Source: Chryseolinea soli
GTDB taxonomy: Bacteria > Bacteroidota > Bacteroidia > Cytophagales > Cyclobacteriaceae
Reading direction: 5' to 3'
Assembly: GCF_003589925.1 (NCBI RefSeq)
Contig: NZ_CP032382.1
Coordinates: 5,146,001 to 5,210,000, forward strand
DNA length: 64,000 nt
Notes under the pieces: generated by a model
What the model was told of the DNA's origin: nothing
The model's database searches: none
The model's input: the letters and a program-made list of their open reading frames with translations, nothing else
Shown here: positions 35,439 to 45,243 of the stretch, piece by piece
Layout: each line of letters begins with the position of its first letter
How positions within the stretch are numbered: the stretch's first letter is position 1
Program-made: the position numbers and the translations under genes

Positions 35439-37337
35439 ATGATCAGATATTTGATAGATGTGATTGAGAGGGCGTATACGAAAAAGATAGACGGTTCTGG
35501 CTTGGCGCTGTTTAGAATAGTCTACGGTGTGGTGCTATTGTGTGAAGTCATTCAGCTATTCTATTTTCGTCACCTTGTATTCGATAAGATACCCTACCTG
35601 TCTCCTTCGGAGATTGATTTTGCCATTCCATTAATATTTTGGATGATATCGCTTGTCTTTCTAATCGTAGGGCTATATACCCGATATGCCGCGATTGTTA
35701 ACTATATCCTTTCCGTTACGCTTATTGGAACCATTCAATCCTATGAGTATCATATGTTCTACATGTTTGTGGGGACAAATTTCCTGCTGATATTTTTGAA
35801 TGTAAGCCAGGTGAATTCCCTTGACAGGCTTAGAAGTAAGCTGAAATACTCAACAACTCGTTTCCAATTGGAACCAACCCGGAAAGTGAACGCATTACAT
35901 TATTATGCGATTCCGTTAATGTCCGTCGGCTTTACTTACCTGGATTCCGTTTTTTTTAAACTAACGTCTCATATTTGGCTCAGCGGGCTTGGCATGTGGG
36001 CGCCGGTATCGCTTCCACAAACCACACAATTCAATGTATCATTCTTGCTGAATCTAAAGTGGGTAATGCTTGGTTTGGGTTACATAACCTTGATTTTTGA
36101 GCTACTGTTCATTTTTTTATTTTGGAGAAAAAAATGGAGATGGTTCTTATTCGTCGTTGGGGTAGGCTTGCACATCGGTATTGTAGTGATGTTCCCCATT
36201 CCATGGTTTGGGCTCGGTATGATGTCTTTTTATCTTCTGCTGGTGCCCGTTGGTACTTGGAGCAAAATCAGGAAGGCATTCCAAGCGAAGAAACCTCTGT
36301 TGGAATTTTTTTATGACGAGGAGTGCCCGTTGTGTATCCGTGTGAAAATTATTCTGTCTCATTTCGACGTTTTCAACGTCATTGAATTTAAGAGTGTCCA
36401 ACGATACGCGGCTCAAACTCCTGCACTTTCAAACTATTCGCAAGAGCAACTTCTAAACTCCATTTTTTCAGTGTCGTCAAAGGGCAAGGTACTGAAGGGA
36501 ATAGATACTTATATTTTTGTCTTTCTTCGCCTGCCGGCATTGTTTCCACTTGGTCTTATCATGAAGTTCCCTGGAGTATATCAAATTTCTAAGCTGGTTT
36601 ATCGTAAAGTCGCTGAGGATAGAGTTGTTGAACGCTGTACGGAGGACAATTGTGGATATACACCGGTACCGGTATATATTGCAGACACAGATAATATTAA
36701 GCTGCTGAAAAATTTAACGTTAAAGCAATTCAAAATTCGCGTCATTACCTTCTTGTTAGTTTTTTTTGTGATTCTCCAACTAAACGTTTCGTACAATTCG
36801 GATTTGGTCAACGCAGTGAAGACGAAAATAGGATTCAAGAATAGCGCTCCGGAACGGATTATCCAGAAGATAACGAGTCCTGCGCGTAAATTCAGTAAAA
36901 TTTATTTTGGTATATGTCATCACCCGTTATTCCTGGATAGTCACTTCGACGGCTATAATCATATCATTGCAATAGAAGCTGTTGGTGAGAATGGAAAGAC
37001 GTATTGGCTGCCGATTATTGACAAGAATGGAATGCCCGGTTCCTACCTATACGGATTTGTCTGGGCAAAATGGACCTTCAGGGTTAACTCTCCGCGTATT
37101 AATCAAAATCGACTGGCACAAGGAATAAGAGATTTTACGGCATTTTGGGCAACCAACAATGGGATTCCTCTTAACAAGTTTAAATTTAATGTGTACGTGA
37201 AGAAAGTAGAGGTTCCGTCCCAATGGAAATTGGATCATTTAAACAATCAAATAAAGCAAAATTGGCAATTAGCAGGTGAGGCCCATTGGGAAGGAGACAA
37301 TTTTGTATCCAGTCTAAAGCAAATCGAGGACCTTTAA
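35439..37337 (+). CDS. HTTM membrane domain fused to a DCC thiol oxidoreductase-like domain
   Basis: This 632-residue protein has several parts. Residues 1-280 hold about seven hydrophobic segments resembling the HTTM (vitamin-K-carboxylase-like) domain, beginning GLALFRIVYG. Residues 288-420 are a DCC/DUF393 domain with the thioredoxin-like motif FYDEECPLC. One more membrane helix (about 430-450) leads to a likely periplasmic C-terminal part (450-632). Both named domains are of unclear function; a redox role is inferred from the CPLC pair. Its place between the kinase and an acyltransferase, all closely spaced, ties it to the glycan locus. Confidence 0.8.
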   Translation: MIRYLIDVIERAYTKKIDGSGLALFRIVYGVVLLCEVIQLFYFRHLVFDKIPYLSPSEIDFAIPLIFWMISLVFLIVGLYTRYAAIVNYILSVTLIGTIQSYEYHMFYMFVGTNFLLIFLNVSQVNSLDRLRSKLKYSTTRFQLEPTRKVNALHYYAIPLMSVGFTYLDSVFFKLTSHIWLSGLGMWAPVSLPQTTQFNVSFLLNLKWVMLGLGYITLIFELLFIFLFWRKKWRWFLFVVGVGLHIGIVVMFPIPWFGLGMMSFYLLLVPVGTWSKIRKAFQAKKPLLEFFYDEECPLCIRVKIILSHFDVFNVIEFKSVQRYAAQTPALSNYSQEQLLNSIFSVSSKGKVLKGIDTYIFVFLRLPALFPLGLIMKFPGVYQISKLVYRKVAEDRVVERCTEDNCGYTPVPVYIADTDNIKLLKNLTLKQFKIRVITFLLVFFVILQLNVSYNSDLVNAVKTKIGFKNSAPERIIQKITSPARKFSKIYFGICHHPLFLDSHFDGYNHIIAIEAVGENGKTYWLPIIDKNGMPGSYLYGFVWAKWTFRVNSPRINQNRLAQGIRDFTAFWATNNGIPLNKFKFNVYVKKVEVPSQWKLDHLNNQIKQNWQLAGEAHWEGDNFVSSLKQIEDL

Positions 37338-37340
37338 GAT

Positions 37341-38483
37341 ATGAGCATTTTTTTTAAAGGCCTGAACGAACTAAGGGGGCTAGCGGCACTAGCCGTGGTA
37401 TTCCATCATATTGAACTCTATAAGCATAGGGAAAATATTGGAAGCCTGTTCAATGGTTACGGTTACTCGTTTATTGAAGGACTCGGAAAAAATGGAGTCT
37501 ATTTGTTTTTCGTGCTGAGCGGCTTTTTGATCACGTATTTGCTGCTAACTGAACTAAACTTGAAAGGAGATATTGACGCCTTTAAGTTCTATGTTCGGCG
37601 AGTTCTTCGCATTTGGCCGCTATACTATTTGATCACTGTTTTATCATTCTTTGTTTTTCCGTTCATTGTCACTCATTTCGGACTTTCCGAAGGCAGCCGC
37701 TATCATACTTTGGCGTCCTCCCTGCATGAAGATTTCGGATGGCGATTGTTTCTGTTTCTGATGTTCCTCCCCAACCTGGCATTGATACTTTTCAAAGCCG
37801 TTCCCGGAGCAGCGCAAAGCTGGTCAGTCGGCGTGGAGGAGCAATTTTACATCCTGTGGCCGCAGTTGCTCAAGCGTTTTAAGAATAAGGTGTTAATGCT
37901 TTTGATAGGGGTTATCGTTGTAAAGTTTTTGCTTTATTACGCGGCGATCTTTGGGGGCCGAAGCATTCCACAGCTAAAGATCGTTGCTTCATTCCTGCAG
38001 TCGTTCAATATCGAGTTGATGGCCATGGGCGGTATCGGGGCCTATTTTTTAATTCACGGCCGTTTGGAACGGGTGTATGCGCGGCTACCGCGTTTCGCAA
38101 ACACTTTTTTTGTTTTGACCGCACTGCTCATGTTGTGGTTTTCCATGCACTACTTGCTGCTGTCATTCTTTTTTCTGATGCTCATTCTTTTGAACATCAA
38201 CGACAAGCACGCGTTCTTCAGAGGCCGGTTTTTCACCTTTGTGGGGGATATTTCTTATGGTGTGTACATGTACCACCCCTTGGTGATGTTTTTTGTTTTT
38301 ACGGGTGTGCAGCATTTTTTTGGAAATGAAAATTTGGTGCTTTTCAATGGCTTGCTATACGTGCTCATCTTTGGGTTTACCATTTTGGTAAGCTATATGT
38401 CGTTCCGGTATTTTGAATCCTTCTTCCTTCGCCAAAAGGAGAAATTCATTGTGGTTGCGAGTGGAAAAAAAGTAATGCCATGA
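37341..38483 (+). CDS. Membrane acyltransferase, acyltransferase-3 family
   Basis: This 380-residue integral-membrane enzyme has about ten helices. The conserved RGLAALAVVFHHIELY (about 9-24) carries the catalytic His pair, and FFVLSGFLITYLL and SVGVEEQFYILWP follow. Family members (OafA type) transfer acetyl groups from acyl-CoA to sugars of surface glycans. It lies 3 nt after the HTTM-DCC gene and overlaps the next gene by 4 bp. Confidence 0.92.
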   Translation: MSIFFKGLNELRGLAALAVVFHHIELYKHRENIGSLFNGYGYSFIEGLGKNGVYLFFVLSGFLITYLLLTELNLKGDIDAFKFYVRRVLRIWPLYYLITVLSFFVFPFIVTHFGLSEGSRYHTLASSLHEDFGWRLFLFLMFLPNLALILFKAVPGAAQSWSVGVEEQFYILWPQLLKRFKNKVLMLLIGVIVVKFLLYYAAIFGGRSIPQLKIVASFLQSFNIELMAMGGIGAYFLIHGRLERVYARLPRFANTFFVLTALLMLWFSMHYLLLSFFFLMLILLNINDKHAFFRGRFFTFVGDISYGVYMYHPLVMFFVFTGVQHFFGNENLVLFNGLLYVLIFGFTILVSYMSFRYFESFFLRQKEKFIVVASGKKVMP

Positions 38484-39310
38484 CAAAGAATATTCTTGTG
38501 GTCGGCCCCGATGGTTTTCTGGCAAGAGAGGTCTTGACTCAATTGTCGGCAGGGGAGCGTTCGCGGATAATTCTTCTGGGAAGAAAAGAGATGACGGGCC
38601 GGGACAATTATTTTTCAGATGTGGTAACACTGAAGAAGGCCGTGCCTGAGGTGGATGTGGTGTATTTGTTGGGGGCGTATATTCCCTACGGTGCGTTTCA
38701 ATCCGGTGATGCTGCGTTGGTCAAAACGAACATTGAATTGGTGGCCGACCTTTCGCTGTCGTATCCGGAATCAAGAATCGTATTTTCTTCGAGCGTTTCG
38801 GTTTATGGGTCACCGCTTCAACTGCCAATTGCCGTGGACAGTCCGTTTAATAATCCTGACCTTTACGGCATGTCGAAATTGGCGGGCGAAGCGATCGTTC
38901 GGAATCACAAACATTTCGCCATCCTCCGGTTTTCATCCATCCTTGGACAAGGGATGAATAACCTGACCATGATCCCCAGAATGATTGCAGCGGCTAAGGC
39001 TGGAACCATTGTCGTGTGGGGAGATGGTGGGCGCCTTCAAAATTATATTGACGTGCGAGACGCAGCGCGCCTGTGTCTGCTCGCGGCACAATCCGACAAG
39101 AACATCGTTGCGTTGGGGGTTGGTGCGAAATCGTATTCCAATGCGGAAATAGCAGGGCAGATCGGGTTACTTACGCACGCGACGGTGGAATTTAGCGGCA
39201 CGGATAAATCGCCATCGTTTGTGTATCAGGTGGAGGAGTCTTACCGAAGCTTAAACTTTGCGCCGCTTTATTCGATAGAACAAACGCTTAATGATTTGAT
39301 AAAGCCATGA
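38480..39310 (+). CDS. NAD-dependent epimerase/dehydratase (SDR)
   Basis: A 276-residue extended SDR. The N-terminal VVGPDGFLAREVL (about 6-18) is a modified GxxGxxG nucleotide motif. The active site has SSSVSVYGS (about 97-105) and YGMSK (Tyr-x3-Lys, about 130-134). It overlaps both neighbours by 4 bp, so it is tightly coupled to the acyltransferase and the ATP-grasp gene. It probably modifies a nucleotide sugar of this locus, perhaps a 4-keto-6-deoxy intermediate; the exact reaction cannot be read from sequence. Confidence 0.85.
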   Translation: MTKNILVVGPDGFLAREVLTQLSAGERSRIILLGRKEMTGRDNYFSDVVTLKKAVPEVDVVYLLGAYIPYGAFQSGDAALVKTNIELVADLSLSYPESRIVFSSSVSVYGSPLQLPIAVDSPFNNPDLYGMSKLAGEAIVRNHKHFAILRFSSILGQGMNNLTMIPRMIAAAKAGTIVVWGDGGRLQNYIDVRDAARLCLLAAQSDKNIVALGVGAKSYSNAEIAGQIGLLTHATVEFSGTDKSPSFVYQVEESYRSLNFAPLYSIEQTLNDLIKP

Positions 39311-40272
39311 AAAAAATATTGGTCACGGGTATCGGGGGCGTCGTCGGACAAGGAATTCTTCGGAATATTCGAAGCATGGCCAGGGATATTGAAATTGTGG
39401 GTGTAAACATTTCCAAGGTCAGCGCTGGAAACTACTTGTGTGATGCGGTGTACGAGGTTCCCTATTCGTATGATCCAACCTACATCGGGGTGATGAAGGA
39501 ACTGGTCACCCGGGAAAATATCGGGCTCATTATTCCAAGCACGGACTATGAATCCTATTATCTCGGAGCATCCCGTGAAATGTTTGCCTGCCCGGTAGCC
39601 TGTTCGCCGGCCTGGATCACAAAGTTTTGTTTGGATAAGTATTTGAACTTCCAGGAATTTTCGCAGTATGACATTCCGTTCGCTACCTCCATATTGCCTT
39701 CACACTACAAAGGTGAATTCGACCAGTATGTGGTGAAGCCGCGCGAGGGCAGGGGATCGCGCAACATTTATGTGAATCCCCCCAATCCTGAAAAATTTGA
39801 CGACAGTTATGTCGTTCAAAAATATTTGGAAGGCCCCGAAATCACGACCACCGTCTATGTGGATAAACAAGGTGGGGTTCATGGGATGATCACCTTTGTA
39901 CGTGAACTTGAACAAGGAAACACGGCGAAAGCAGAGGTGGTTTTTGAGTATGACGAACCGCTCGGAAAACTGGTTCAAAAGATACTCGCGCATTTTCCTT
40001 TTTCCGGATCATTCAATATTCAATCGCGGGTCACCGACGCAGGCATTGTTCCCTTTGAGATCAACTGTCGGATCTCGGGGACAAATTCCGTGCGGTCGCA
40101 GTTCGGCTTCCAGGACGTGGCCTACACGGTTCAGGAGTATTTTTTTAATGAACCCCCGTCTCCTCCGGCCGTAACGAAGGGGACGGCGCTTCGGGTGATA
40201 TTGGATATCATCTATCCCGGACAAAGCCTGGAAGATATCCAGAACAATAAGAATACATTTTATATTCATTAA
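39307..40272 (+). CDS. ATP-grasp ligase
   Basis: This 321-residue protein has a Rossmann-like pre-ATP-grasp part (TGIGGVVGQGILRNIR, about 6-21) and an ATP-grasp fold: YVVKPREGRGSRNIYV (about 140-155) and the metal-binding EINCRISGTNS (about 249-259). Members join a carboxylate to an amine or thiol through an acyl-phosphate. In this locus it may add an amino acid or other acyl group to an amino sugar; that is inference. It overlaps the epimerase gene by 4 bp, and a HAD hydrolase follows after 9 nt. Confidence 0.85.
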   Translation: MKKILVTGIGGVVGQGILRNIRSMARDIEIVGVNISKVSAGNYLCDAVYEVPYSYDPTYIGVMKELVTRENIGLIIPSTDYESYYLGASREMFACPVACSPAWITKFCLDKYLNFQEFSQYDIPFATSILPSHYKGEFDQYVVKPREGRGSRNIYVNPPNPEKFDDSYVVQKYLEGPEITTTVYVDKQGGVHGMITFVRELEQGNTAKAEVVFEYDEPLGKLVQKILAHFPFSGSFNIQSRVTDAGIVPFEINCRISGTNSVRSQFGFQDVAYTVQEYFFNEPPSPPAVTKGTALRVILDIIYPGQSLEDIQNNKNTFYIH

Positions 40273-40281
40273 ACGAGATTC

Positions 40282-40920
40282 ATGGCCAAGGTAGTTTTTT
40301 TTGATGTTGCCAATACCCTGCTGGAGAAGCCCGCGGTATATCTCGCTATCCAGCGCGTGTTGAAAGAGCATGGATTTGAGACGGACATCAAGGAAATAAT
40401 ACTAAAACATAAGCTCCTGTCGGAAGTTATCGAATTCCCGGATCGAACGTCGAGCGCATTCTATACCGGATTTAACAAGGACTTGCTTTACATGCTGGGC
40501 ATCATTCCATCCGATCATTTGCTGAGCGAGATTTTCAAGGCCTGCACGTATCTTCCATGGGTTCCCTTTGCGGATACATCGATCCTGAAAAAGCTTGATT
40601 TGCCGTTGGGGATCATTTCAAACTGGAACAGCTCGCTGGAAGAGAAATTGACGGAGCACTTTCAGGTCTCCTTTCAATGGATATTGGGATCGGAGAAGGA
40701 GCAGATCAGGAAGCCTCAGCGTGCGTTCTATGAACGCGTGATTGATCGGAGCGGATTTGATGCGCAAGACATGGTGTACATAGGCGATTCCATCAAACTG
40801 GATGTCGAGCCGGCGCAGAGCCTGGGGATTAAGGCAATATTGATTGACAGGATCGGCGCTTATCCGAATGCATCTGTGCGCCGCATCACTTCACTGGAGG
40901 ACTTACCGAAGCATTTATGA
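40282..40920 (+). CDS. HAD-superfamily hydrolase
   Basis: This 212-residue HAD protein has motif I FFDVANTLL with the nucleophile Asp8, but Ala10 where many phosphatases have the acid/base Asp. SNW and KPQRAFYERV (Lys motif) follow, then YIGDSIKLDVEPA. Loss of the second Asp occurs in some HAD groups and may mean a different reaction or weak phosphatase activity. It overlaps the acetyltransferase gene by 4 bp, within the amino-sugar module. Confidence 0.82.
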   Translation: MAKVVFFDVANTLLEKPAVYLAIQRVLKEHGFETDIKEIILKHKLLSEVIEFPDRTSSAFYTGFNKDLLYMLGIIPSDHLLSEIFKACTYLPWVPFADTSILKKLDLPLGIISNWNSSLEEKLTEHFQVSFQWILGSEKEQIRKPQRAFYERVIDRSGFDAQDMVYIGDSIKLDVEPAQSLGIKAILIDRIGAYPNASVRRITSLEDLPKHL

Positions 40921-41549
40921 AGAGACTTGCTATTATCGGATCCGGAGACCTTGGGCAGCAGATTGCCTACCATGCGCGCGAAGACGGGCACTATGAACCT
41001 GCCGGCTTTTTTGATGACTTTGAAGCCCCGGGCACAGTAAAGCATGGCGTGCAGGTTTGGGGTGGAGTCAACGATGTTTTGGCGACTTTTGAACGCGGCG
41101 CGTTTGATTGCCTCATGATCGGCATTGGGTACAACCACATGGCCTTCCGGCAACAACTCTATGAGCGATTCAGGAACACTGTGCCTTTTGGCAAGGTCAT
41201 TCATTCCAGCAGTTATATAGACAAGAGTGCGTCGGTGGGTTCGGGCGTTTTTATCTATCCGGGTTGTGTGTTGGATATGGACGTTGAGATAAAGGACAAT
41301 GCATTGCTCAATGTCGGATGTACCATCGCGCATCACTCCACCGTTGGCGAGGGCTCGTTTTTGTCTCCCGGCGTGAAAGTGGCGGGATTCACGGAGATCT
41401 CCGGCGGCGTCATTCTGGGTATCGGCACAATCGTCATTGATAATATTAAAATTGCACCGGGTGTGCGCACGGCAGGAGGTGCTGTGGTGATCGATCACCT
41501 CGACCGCCCGGGTTTGTATGCGGGAGTACCCGCCCAATTTAAAAAATGA
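40917..41549 (+). CDS. PglD/NeuD-type sugar acetyltransferase
   Basis: This 210-residue protein has an N-terminal Rossmann-like part (LAIIGSGDLGQQIAYHA, about 4-20) and a C-terminal left-handed β-helix (about 95-205) with hexapeptide repeats, for example GSGVFIYPGCVLD and GAVVIDHLDRPGLYAGVPA. This is the architecture of PglD and NeuD. Overlap with the RffA-like aminotransferase suggests that it N-acetylates the 4-amino sugar, doing the job of WecD; that pairing is inferred. Confidence 0.88.
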   Translation: MKRLAIIGSGDLGQQIAYHAREDGHYEPAGFFDDFEAPGTVKHGVQVWGGVNDVLATFERGAFDCLMIGIGYNHMAFRQQLYERFRNTVPFGKVIHSSSYIDKSASVGSGVFIYPGCVLDMDVEIKDNALLNVGCTIAHHSTVGEGSFLSPGVKVAGFTEISGGVILGIGTIVIDNIKIAPGVRTAGGAVVIDHLDRPGLYAGVPAQFKK

Positions 41550-42679
41550 ATATGATTCCTTTTAACAAGCCATTCCTTACGGGAAAAGAGACCGTATACA
41601 TTCAACAAGCCGTAGCCTCCGGGAAAATTTCCGGCGACGGTATGTTTACAAAGAAATGCCATCAGTTTTTTGAAGAGCGTTTTGGCTTCAAAAAATGCCT
41701 GCTCACCACGTCTTGCACCGATGCCCTGGAAATGGCGGCGATCCTCATTAACATTCAACCCGGTGACGAGGTGATCATGCCATCCTACACGTTTGTTTCC
41801 ACGGCAAATGCTTTTGTGTTGCGGGGCGCTAAAATAGTTTTTGCCGACAGCGAGAAGGACACGCCGAACATGGATGTCACCAAGCTCGAAAGCCTGATCA
41901 CGCCGCGCACCAAGGCTATTGTGCCCGTTCACTATGCCGGAGTGGGATGTGATATGGATAGCTTAATGAAGCTCGCCGAAAAGTACAATCTCTTTGTCGT
42001 GGAGGATGCAGCTCAGGCTATTGATTCGTGGTATAAAGGCAAGCCTCTGGGAGGAATCGGCCACCTGGCGGCGTTCTCTTTTCATGAAACGAAAAATGTG
42101 ATCGCCGGAGAAGGAGGGATGTTGGCCATCAATGACCCGCGGTTTGTTGAACGTGCGGAGATCATTCGTGAAAAGGGCACCAACCGCAGTGCATTTTTCC
42201 GTGGCGAAGTAGATAAGTATGGATGGGTGGATGTCGGTTCTTCTTTTTTGCCATCAGAAGTCATCGCCGCCTTTCTCTTTGCCCAGCTCGAGCATTTAAC
42301 GGACATCCAAGACCAGCGCAAACTGCTGTGGAAAAAATACGATGACGCTTTCCGCGCAGCGGGGATTGCTGCGTCTCACCTTCCGTTCTTGCCCGAGGGA
42401 TGCTACAACAATGCGCACATGTATTACCTCGTGCTGGATAGTCTCGATCAGCGAACAGCGTTTATCGATCACTGCAAGAGCGCAGACATTCACCCTGTAT
42501 TTCACTACCTGTCGCTTCACAAGAGTCCGTTCTATCACGAGAAGCATGACGGTAGAGAGTTGGTCAATGCCGATTTTTTCACGGATAGACTGGTGAGACT
42601 TCCGTTTTATTACACCCTGTCGCCCTCCGATCAGGATTTTGTAATCGCTCGCATCCTTCAATTCTTTAAGAAATCGTGA
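41546..42679 (+). CDS. rffA: DegT/DnrJ aminotransferase, RffA/WecE type
   Basis: This 377-residue PLP-dependent sugar aminotransferase closely resembles dTDP-4-amino-4,6-dideoxygalactose transaminase. The N-terminal MIPFNKPFLTGKE, CTDALEMAA near 58, PSYTFVSTANAFVLRGA near 75 and VVEDAAQAID are typical. The PLP Lys lies in SFHETKNVIAGEGG (about 177-190). The product would be a 4-amino-4,6-dideoxyhexose nucleotide. The neighbouring PglD-like acetyltransferase and WecF-like transferase fit an N-acetylfucosamine-4-amine unit. The Met at residue 3 is an alternative start. Confidence 0.9.
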   Translation: MNMIPFNKPFLTGKETVYIQQAVASGKISGDGMFTKKCHQFFEERFGFKKCLLTTSCTDALEMAAILINIQPGDEVIMPSYTFVSTANAFVLRGAKIVFADSEKDTPNMDVTKLESLITPRTKAIVPVHYAGVGCDMDSLMKLAEKYNLFVVEDAAQAIDSWYKGKPLGGIGHLAAFSFHETKNVIAGEGGMLAINDPRFVERAEIIREKGTNRSAFFRGEVDKYGWVDVGSSFLPSEVIAAFLFAQLEHLTDIQDQRKLLWKKYDDAFRAAGIAASHLPFLPEGCYNNAHMYYLVLDSLDQRTAFIDHCKSADIHPVFHYLSLHKSPFYHEKHDGRELVNADFFTDRLVRLPFYYTLSPSDQDFVIARILQFFKKS

Positions 42680-44124
42680 CACAGATCAAGAAGGTCATTT
42701 TAAGTGGGGTGTATTGGTCCACCGTCAATCAAGTGTTCACACAAGTGGTGGGCCTTGGAGTGACGGCGGTACTCGCCAGGTTGCTGACCCCTGCTGATTT
42801 TGGCCTGGTGGCGATGGTCACGCTGGCTACAGGTTTTTTAAAGATCCTCAAGGACTTCGGCATCGGGGCGGCCCTGGTGCAAAAGAAACATGTTTCTCAC
42901 GAGGAGTATAGCACCGTGTTTTGGCTCAACATGGCGTTGGGAGCTTTGTTCACAGCGGTTACTTTCGCGGTGGCGGGTCCTGTCAGCGAATTTTATCACG
43001 AGCCGCTCATCAAGCCGATCACCCAGGTGTTTTCCTTCAGTTTTTTGGTGAATGCTGTTGGCGTGGTGTGGTCAAATCTCCTGATCAAGCAGGTCGACTT
43101 CAAACAGATATTTTACCGTAACCTCGTCTCGGTCGTACTGAGCGGCGGCATGGGGATCGCCGCGGCGCTCTATGGGTGGGGTTTCTGGGCATTGATCCTT
43201 CAACAGTATGCCCTGATCGTTATCAACACCTACCTCAACTACACGCGCTCAGGATGGTGGCCATCGTTTTGTTTTAAACGCGAGTTCCTGTCAGACTTGT
43301 TCAAGTTCAGCCTGCCGTTGCTGGGCGACAAGAGTTTGAACTACTGGATGCGGAATGTCGACAATTTGTTGGTGGGAAGGTTTCTCGGAAAAAATGATCT
43401 CGGCTATTATACCAAAGCGTATTCGTTGATGTTGTTGCCGGTGAAGCAACTTTCGGGAACCATTACCAAAGTGTTGTTCCCGTCTTTCTCGTTGATTCAG
43501 GATGACGTCGATAAAATTGCTTCCATCTATTTGAAGATCTCGCGGGCCATTGCGTTTGTATCGTTTCCCGTCATGATCAACCTTTCCATTTTTGCCGAGC
43601 CGCTGATCCTGATGGTGTATGGCGACAATTGGCGACCGGTGATCCCGCTTTTTCAGGTGCTGAGTTTATTGGGAATGTTTCAGGCCATTGGCACGCTGAG
43701 CGGCAACGTCTACCTGGCCAGAGGAAAGACCTTGTTGATGTTTAAGGTGGGTGTGTTTTCAAGATTGCTCATGATTGTAGGGATCGTGGTGGGACTTTAT
43801 TCCGGCGGCATTATGCCCATGATCTACGGTTATTGTATCACGTCATTGCTGGCGTTTTTGCCGGAGCTATACTTTTTGGGGATCATTATCAATACCAGCT
43901 TGTTCGCGCTGATCCGGAATTTTATGCCCTACTTCTTTATTTCACTCATCACGGGAATTGCCGTTTACTATGCTTTTGCGGCGGTTGAACTGGGCATCAT
44001 CGCCGAAATGACCATCGGAAGCATTGTCTTTGGCATACTGTATATTTTATTGTGCTGGGTCTTTAACTTATCGGCCCTAAAAGAGTTATTAGCATTGGTT
44101 AAATCCTATAGAAAAACAAGATAG
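42676..44124 (+). CDS. Wzx-type polysaccharide flippase (WzxC-like)
   Basis: This 482-residue protein has 12-14 membrane helices. The N-terminal LSGVYWSTVNQVFTQVVGLG and VLARLLTPADFGLVAM (about 33-48) are typical of the polysaccharide-transport MOP family. It would flip lipid-linked repeat units across the inner membrane. The start is GTG at 42676, overlapping the stop of the aminotransferase gene by 4 bp. No separate flippase is seen elsewhere in the locus. Confidence 0.9.
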   Translation: MTQIKKVILSGVYWSTVNQVFTQVVGLGVTAVLARLLTPADFGLVAMVTLATGFLKILKDFGIGAALVQKKHVSHEEYSTVFWLNMALGALFTAVTFAVAGPVSEFYHEPLIKPITQVFSFSFLVNAVGVVWSNLLIKQVDFKQIFYRNLVSVVLSGGMGIAAALYGWGFWALILQQYALIVINTYLNYTRSGWWPSFCFKREFLSDLFKFSLPLLGDKSLNYWMRNVDNLLVGRFLGKNDLGYYTKAYSLMLLPVKQLSGTITKVLFPSFSLIQDDVDKIASIYLKISRAIAFVSFPVMINLSIFAEPLILMVYGDNWRPVIPLFQVLSLLGMFQAIGTLSGNVYLARGKTLLMFKVGVFSRLLMIVGIVVGLYSGGIMPMIYGYCITSLLAFLPELYFLGIIINTSLFALIRNFMPYFFISLITGIAVYYAFAAVELGIIAEMTIGSIVFGILYILLCWVFNLSALKELLALVKSYRKTR

Positions 44125-44126
44125 AT

Positions 44127-45239
44127 ATGTACCTGCACGTCTTCACGGATAGTCCCTTCATAGAAACGATTATTGCACAGTGCGAACGTATATCAACACA
44201 AAACCGGTACGTTGTTTTTAGCGAATCAAGCAACTATGCGAAGTCGCCAAAGATTGAATTCTTTGCATCGTATAAAGCATTAAAAAAGACGAATTTCAAA
44301 GCCCGGGAGTATGAGCGGGTATTCATCCATTATCTCGGAGGAAATGCGGTCGACCTTATCCTGGATAACCCGGGATATCCGGAGTATTATTGGTTCCTCT
44401 GGGGAGCCGACGGCTACTCGCTCATTGGCGACAAGCTAAACATATATCTGCCCAAAACGGCCTCGCTTGCCAAAAGTAAAAAGCCACTGAAGCAAATCGT
44501 TAAGGCATGGCTTCTCAAAATGCTCCGACCAGGTAAAGAGAAAAAGCTGGAGGCTGTGCGTCAGATAAAGATGTGCTGTACCTATGTAACGGGCGATTTT
44601 CAACTCGTACAGGATGCCGCAGGCTCTCAGATGAAGCAACTTGTTTTTGCATATCTGTCAACCGCCGAATTGTTCAAAGGAGATCCGGATATCGTGCTGA
44701 ACCTGGATTTCTCGAAGAAATTGAAAGTGCTCATGGGCAATTCGTTGAATCCGACCAACAATCACATCGAGATGATCGATTTTTTAAGAGGCCTCCCGGA
44801 TGCAAACCACTTGTCGGTTATCATGCCGGCCTCCTATGGTGGCTCTGAGCACTATAAGAAATCACTGTTGCCCTATGCCAAGGCGCAATTGAACGACATC
44901 TCTTTTATTGAGAACTTTATGCCCTACGATGAATACATGAACGTCATCAAGGAGATTGACGTGGCTGTATTTTTCCACATCCGGCAACAAGGCTCGAACA
45001 ACGCCCTGGCCCTGCTGTGGCTAGGGAAAATTCTGATCATGCGAGAGGAGAGCACATTATTTAAAGTGTTCAGGGCATGGGGATTGAGCGTGATGGGACA
45101 CACCGAGGTCCGGTCGGTTGACGACATCCTTCGCTTTAACAAGGCGACGGCAGACCGGTTGAAGTCGAACCAGAAGATCCTCCTTCAGCACTTGTCGCCG
45201 GAGGTGGTTGATCGTTACTATAACGCTCTTTACGAATAA
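44127..45239 (+). CDS. wecF: WecF-like 4-acetamido-4,6-dideoxygalactosyltransferase (GT56)
   Basis: This 370-residue protein is similar to WecF/Rff[15 protein letters not shown] (about 67-80), [31 protein letters not shown] (about 204-223), [16 protein letters not shown] and [13 protein letters not shown]. WecF transfers Fuc4NAc from dTDP-Fuc4NAc to a lipid-linked acceptor in enterobacterial common antigen. With the RffA-type aminotransferase two genes upstream, the pair supports a Fuc4NAc-like residue in this glycan. The acceptor here is unknown. Confidence 0.85.
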   Translation: MYLHVFTDSPFIETIIAQCERISTQNRYVVFSESSNYAKSPKIEFFASYKALKKTNFKAREYERVFIHYLGGNAVDLILDNPGYPEYYWFLWGADGYSLIGDKLNIYLPKTASLAKSKKPLKQIVKAWLLKMLRPGKEKKLEAVRQIKMCCTYVTGDFQLVQDAAGSQMKQLVFAYLSTAELFKGDPDIVLNLDFSKKLKVLMGNSLNPTNNHIEMIDFLRGLPDANHLSVIMPASYGGSEHYKKSLLPYAKAQLNDISFIENFMPYDEYMNVIKEIDVAVFFHIRQQGSNNALALLWLGKILIMREESTLFKVFRAWGLSVMGHTEVRSVDDILRFNKATADRLKSNQKILLQHLSPEVVDRYYNALYE

Positions 45240-45243
45240 GCTT

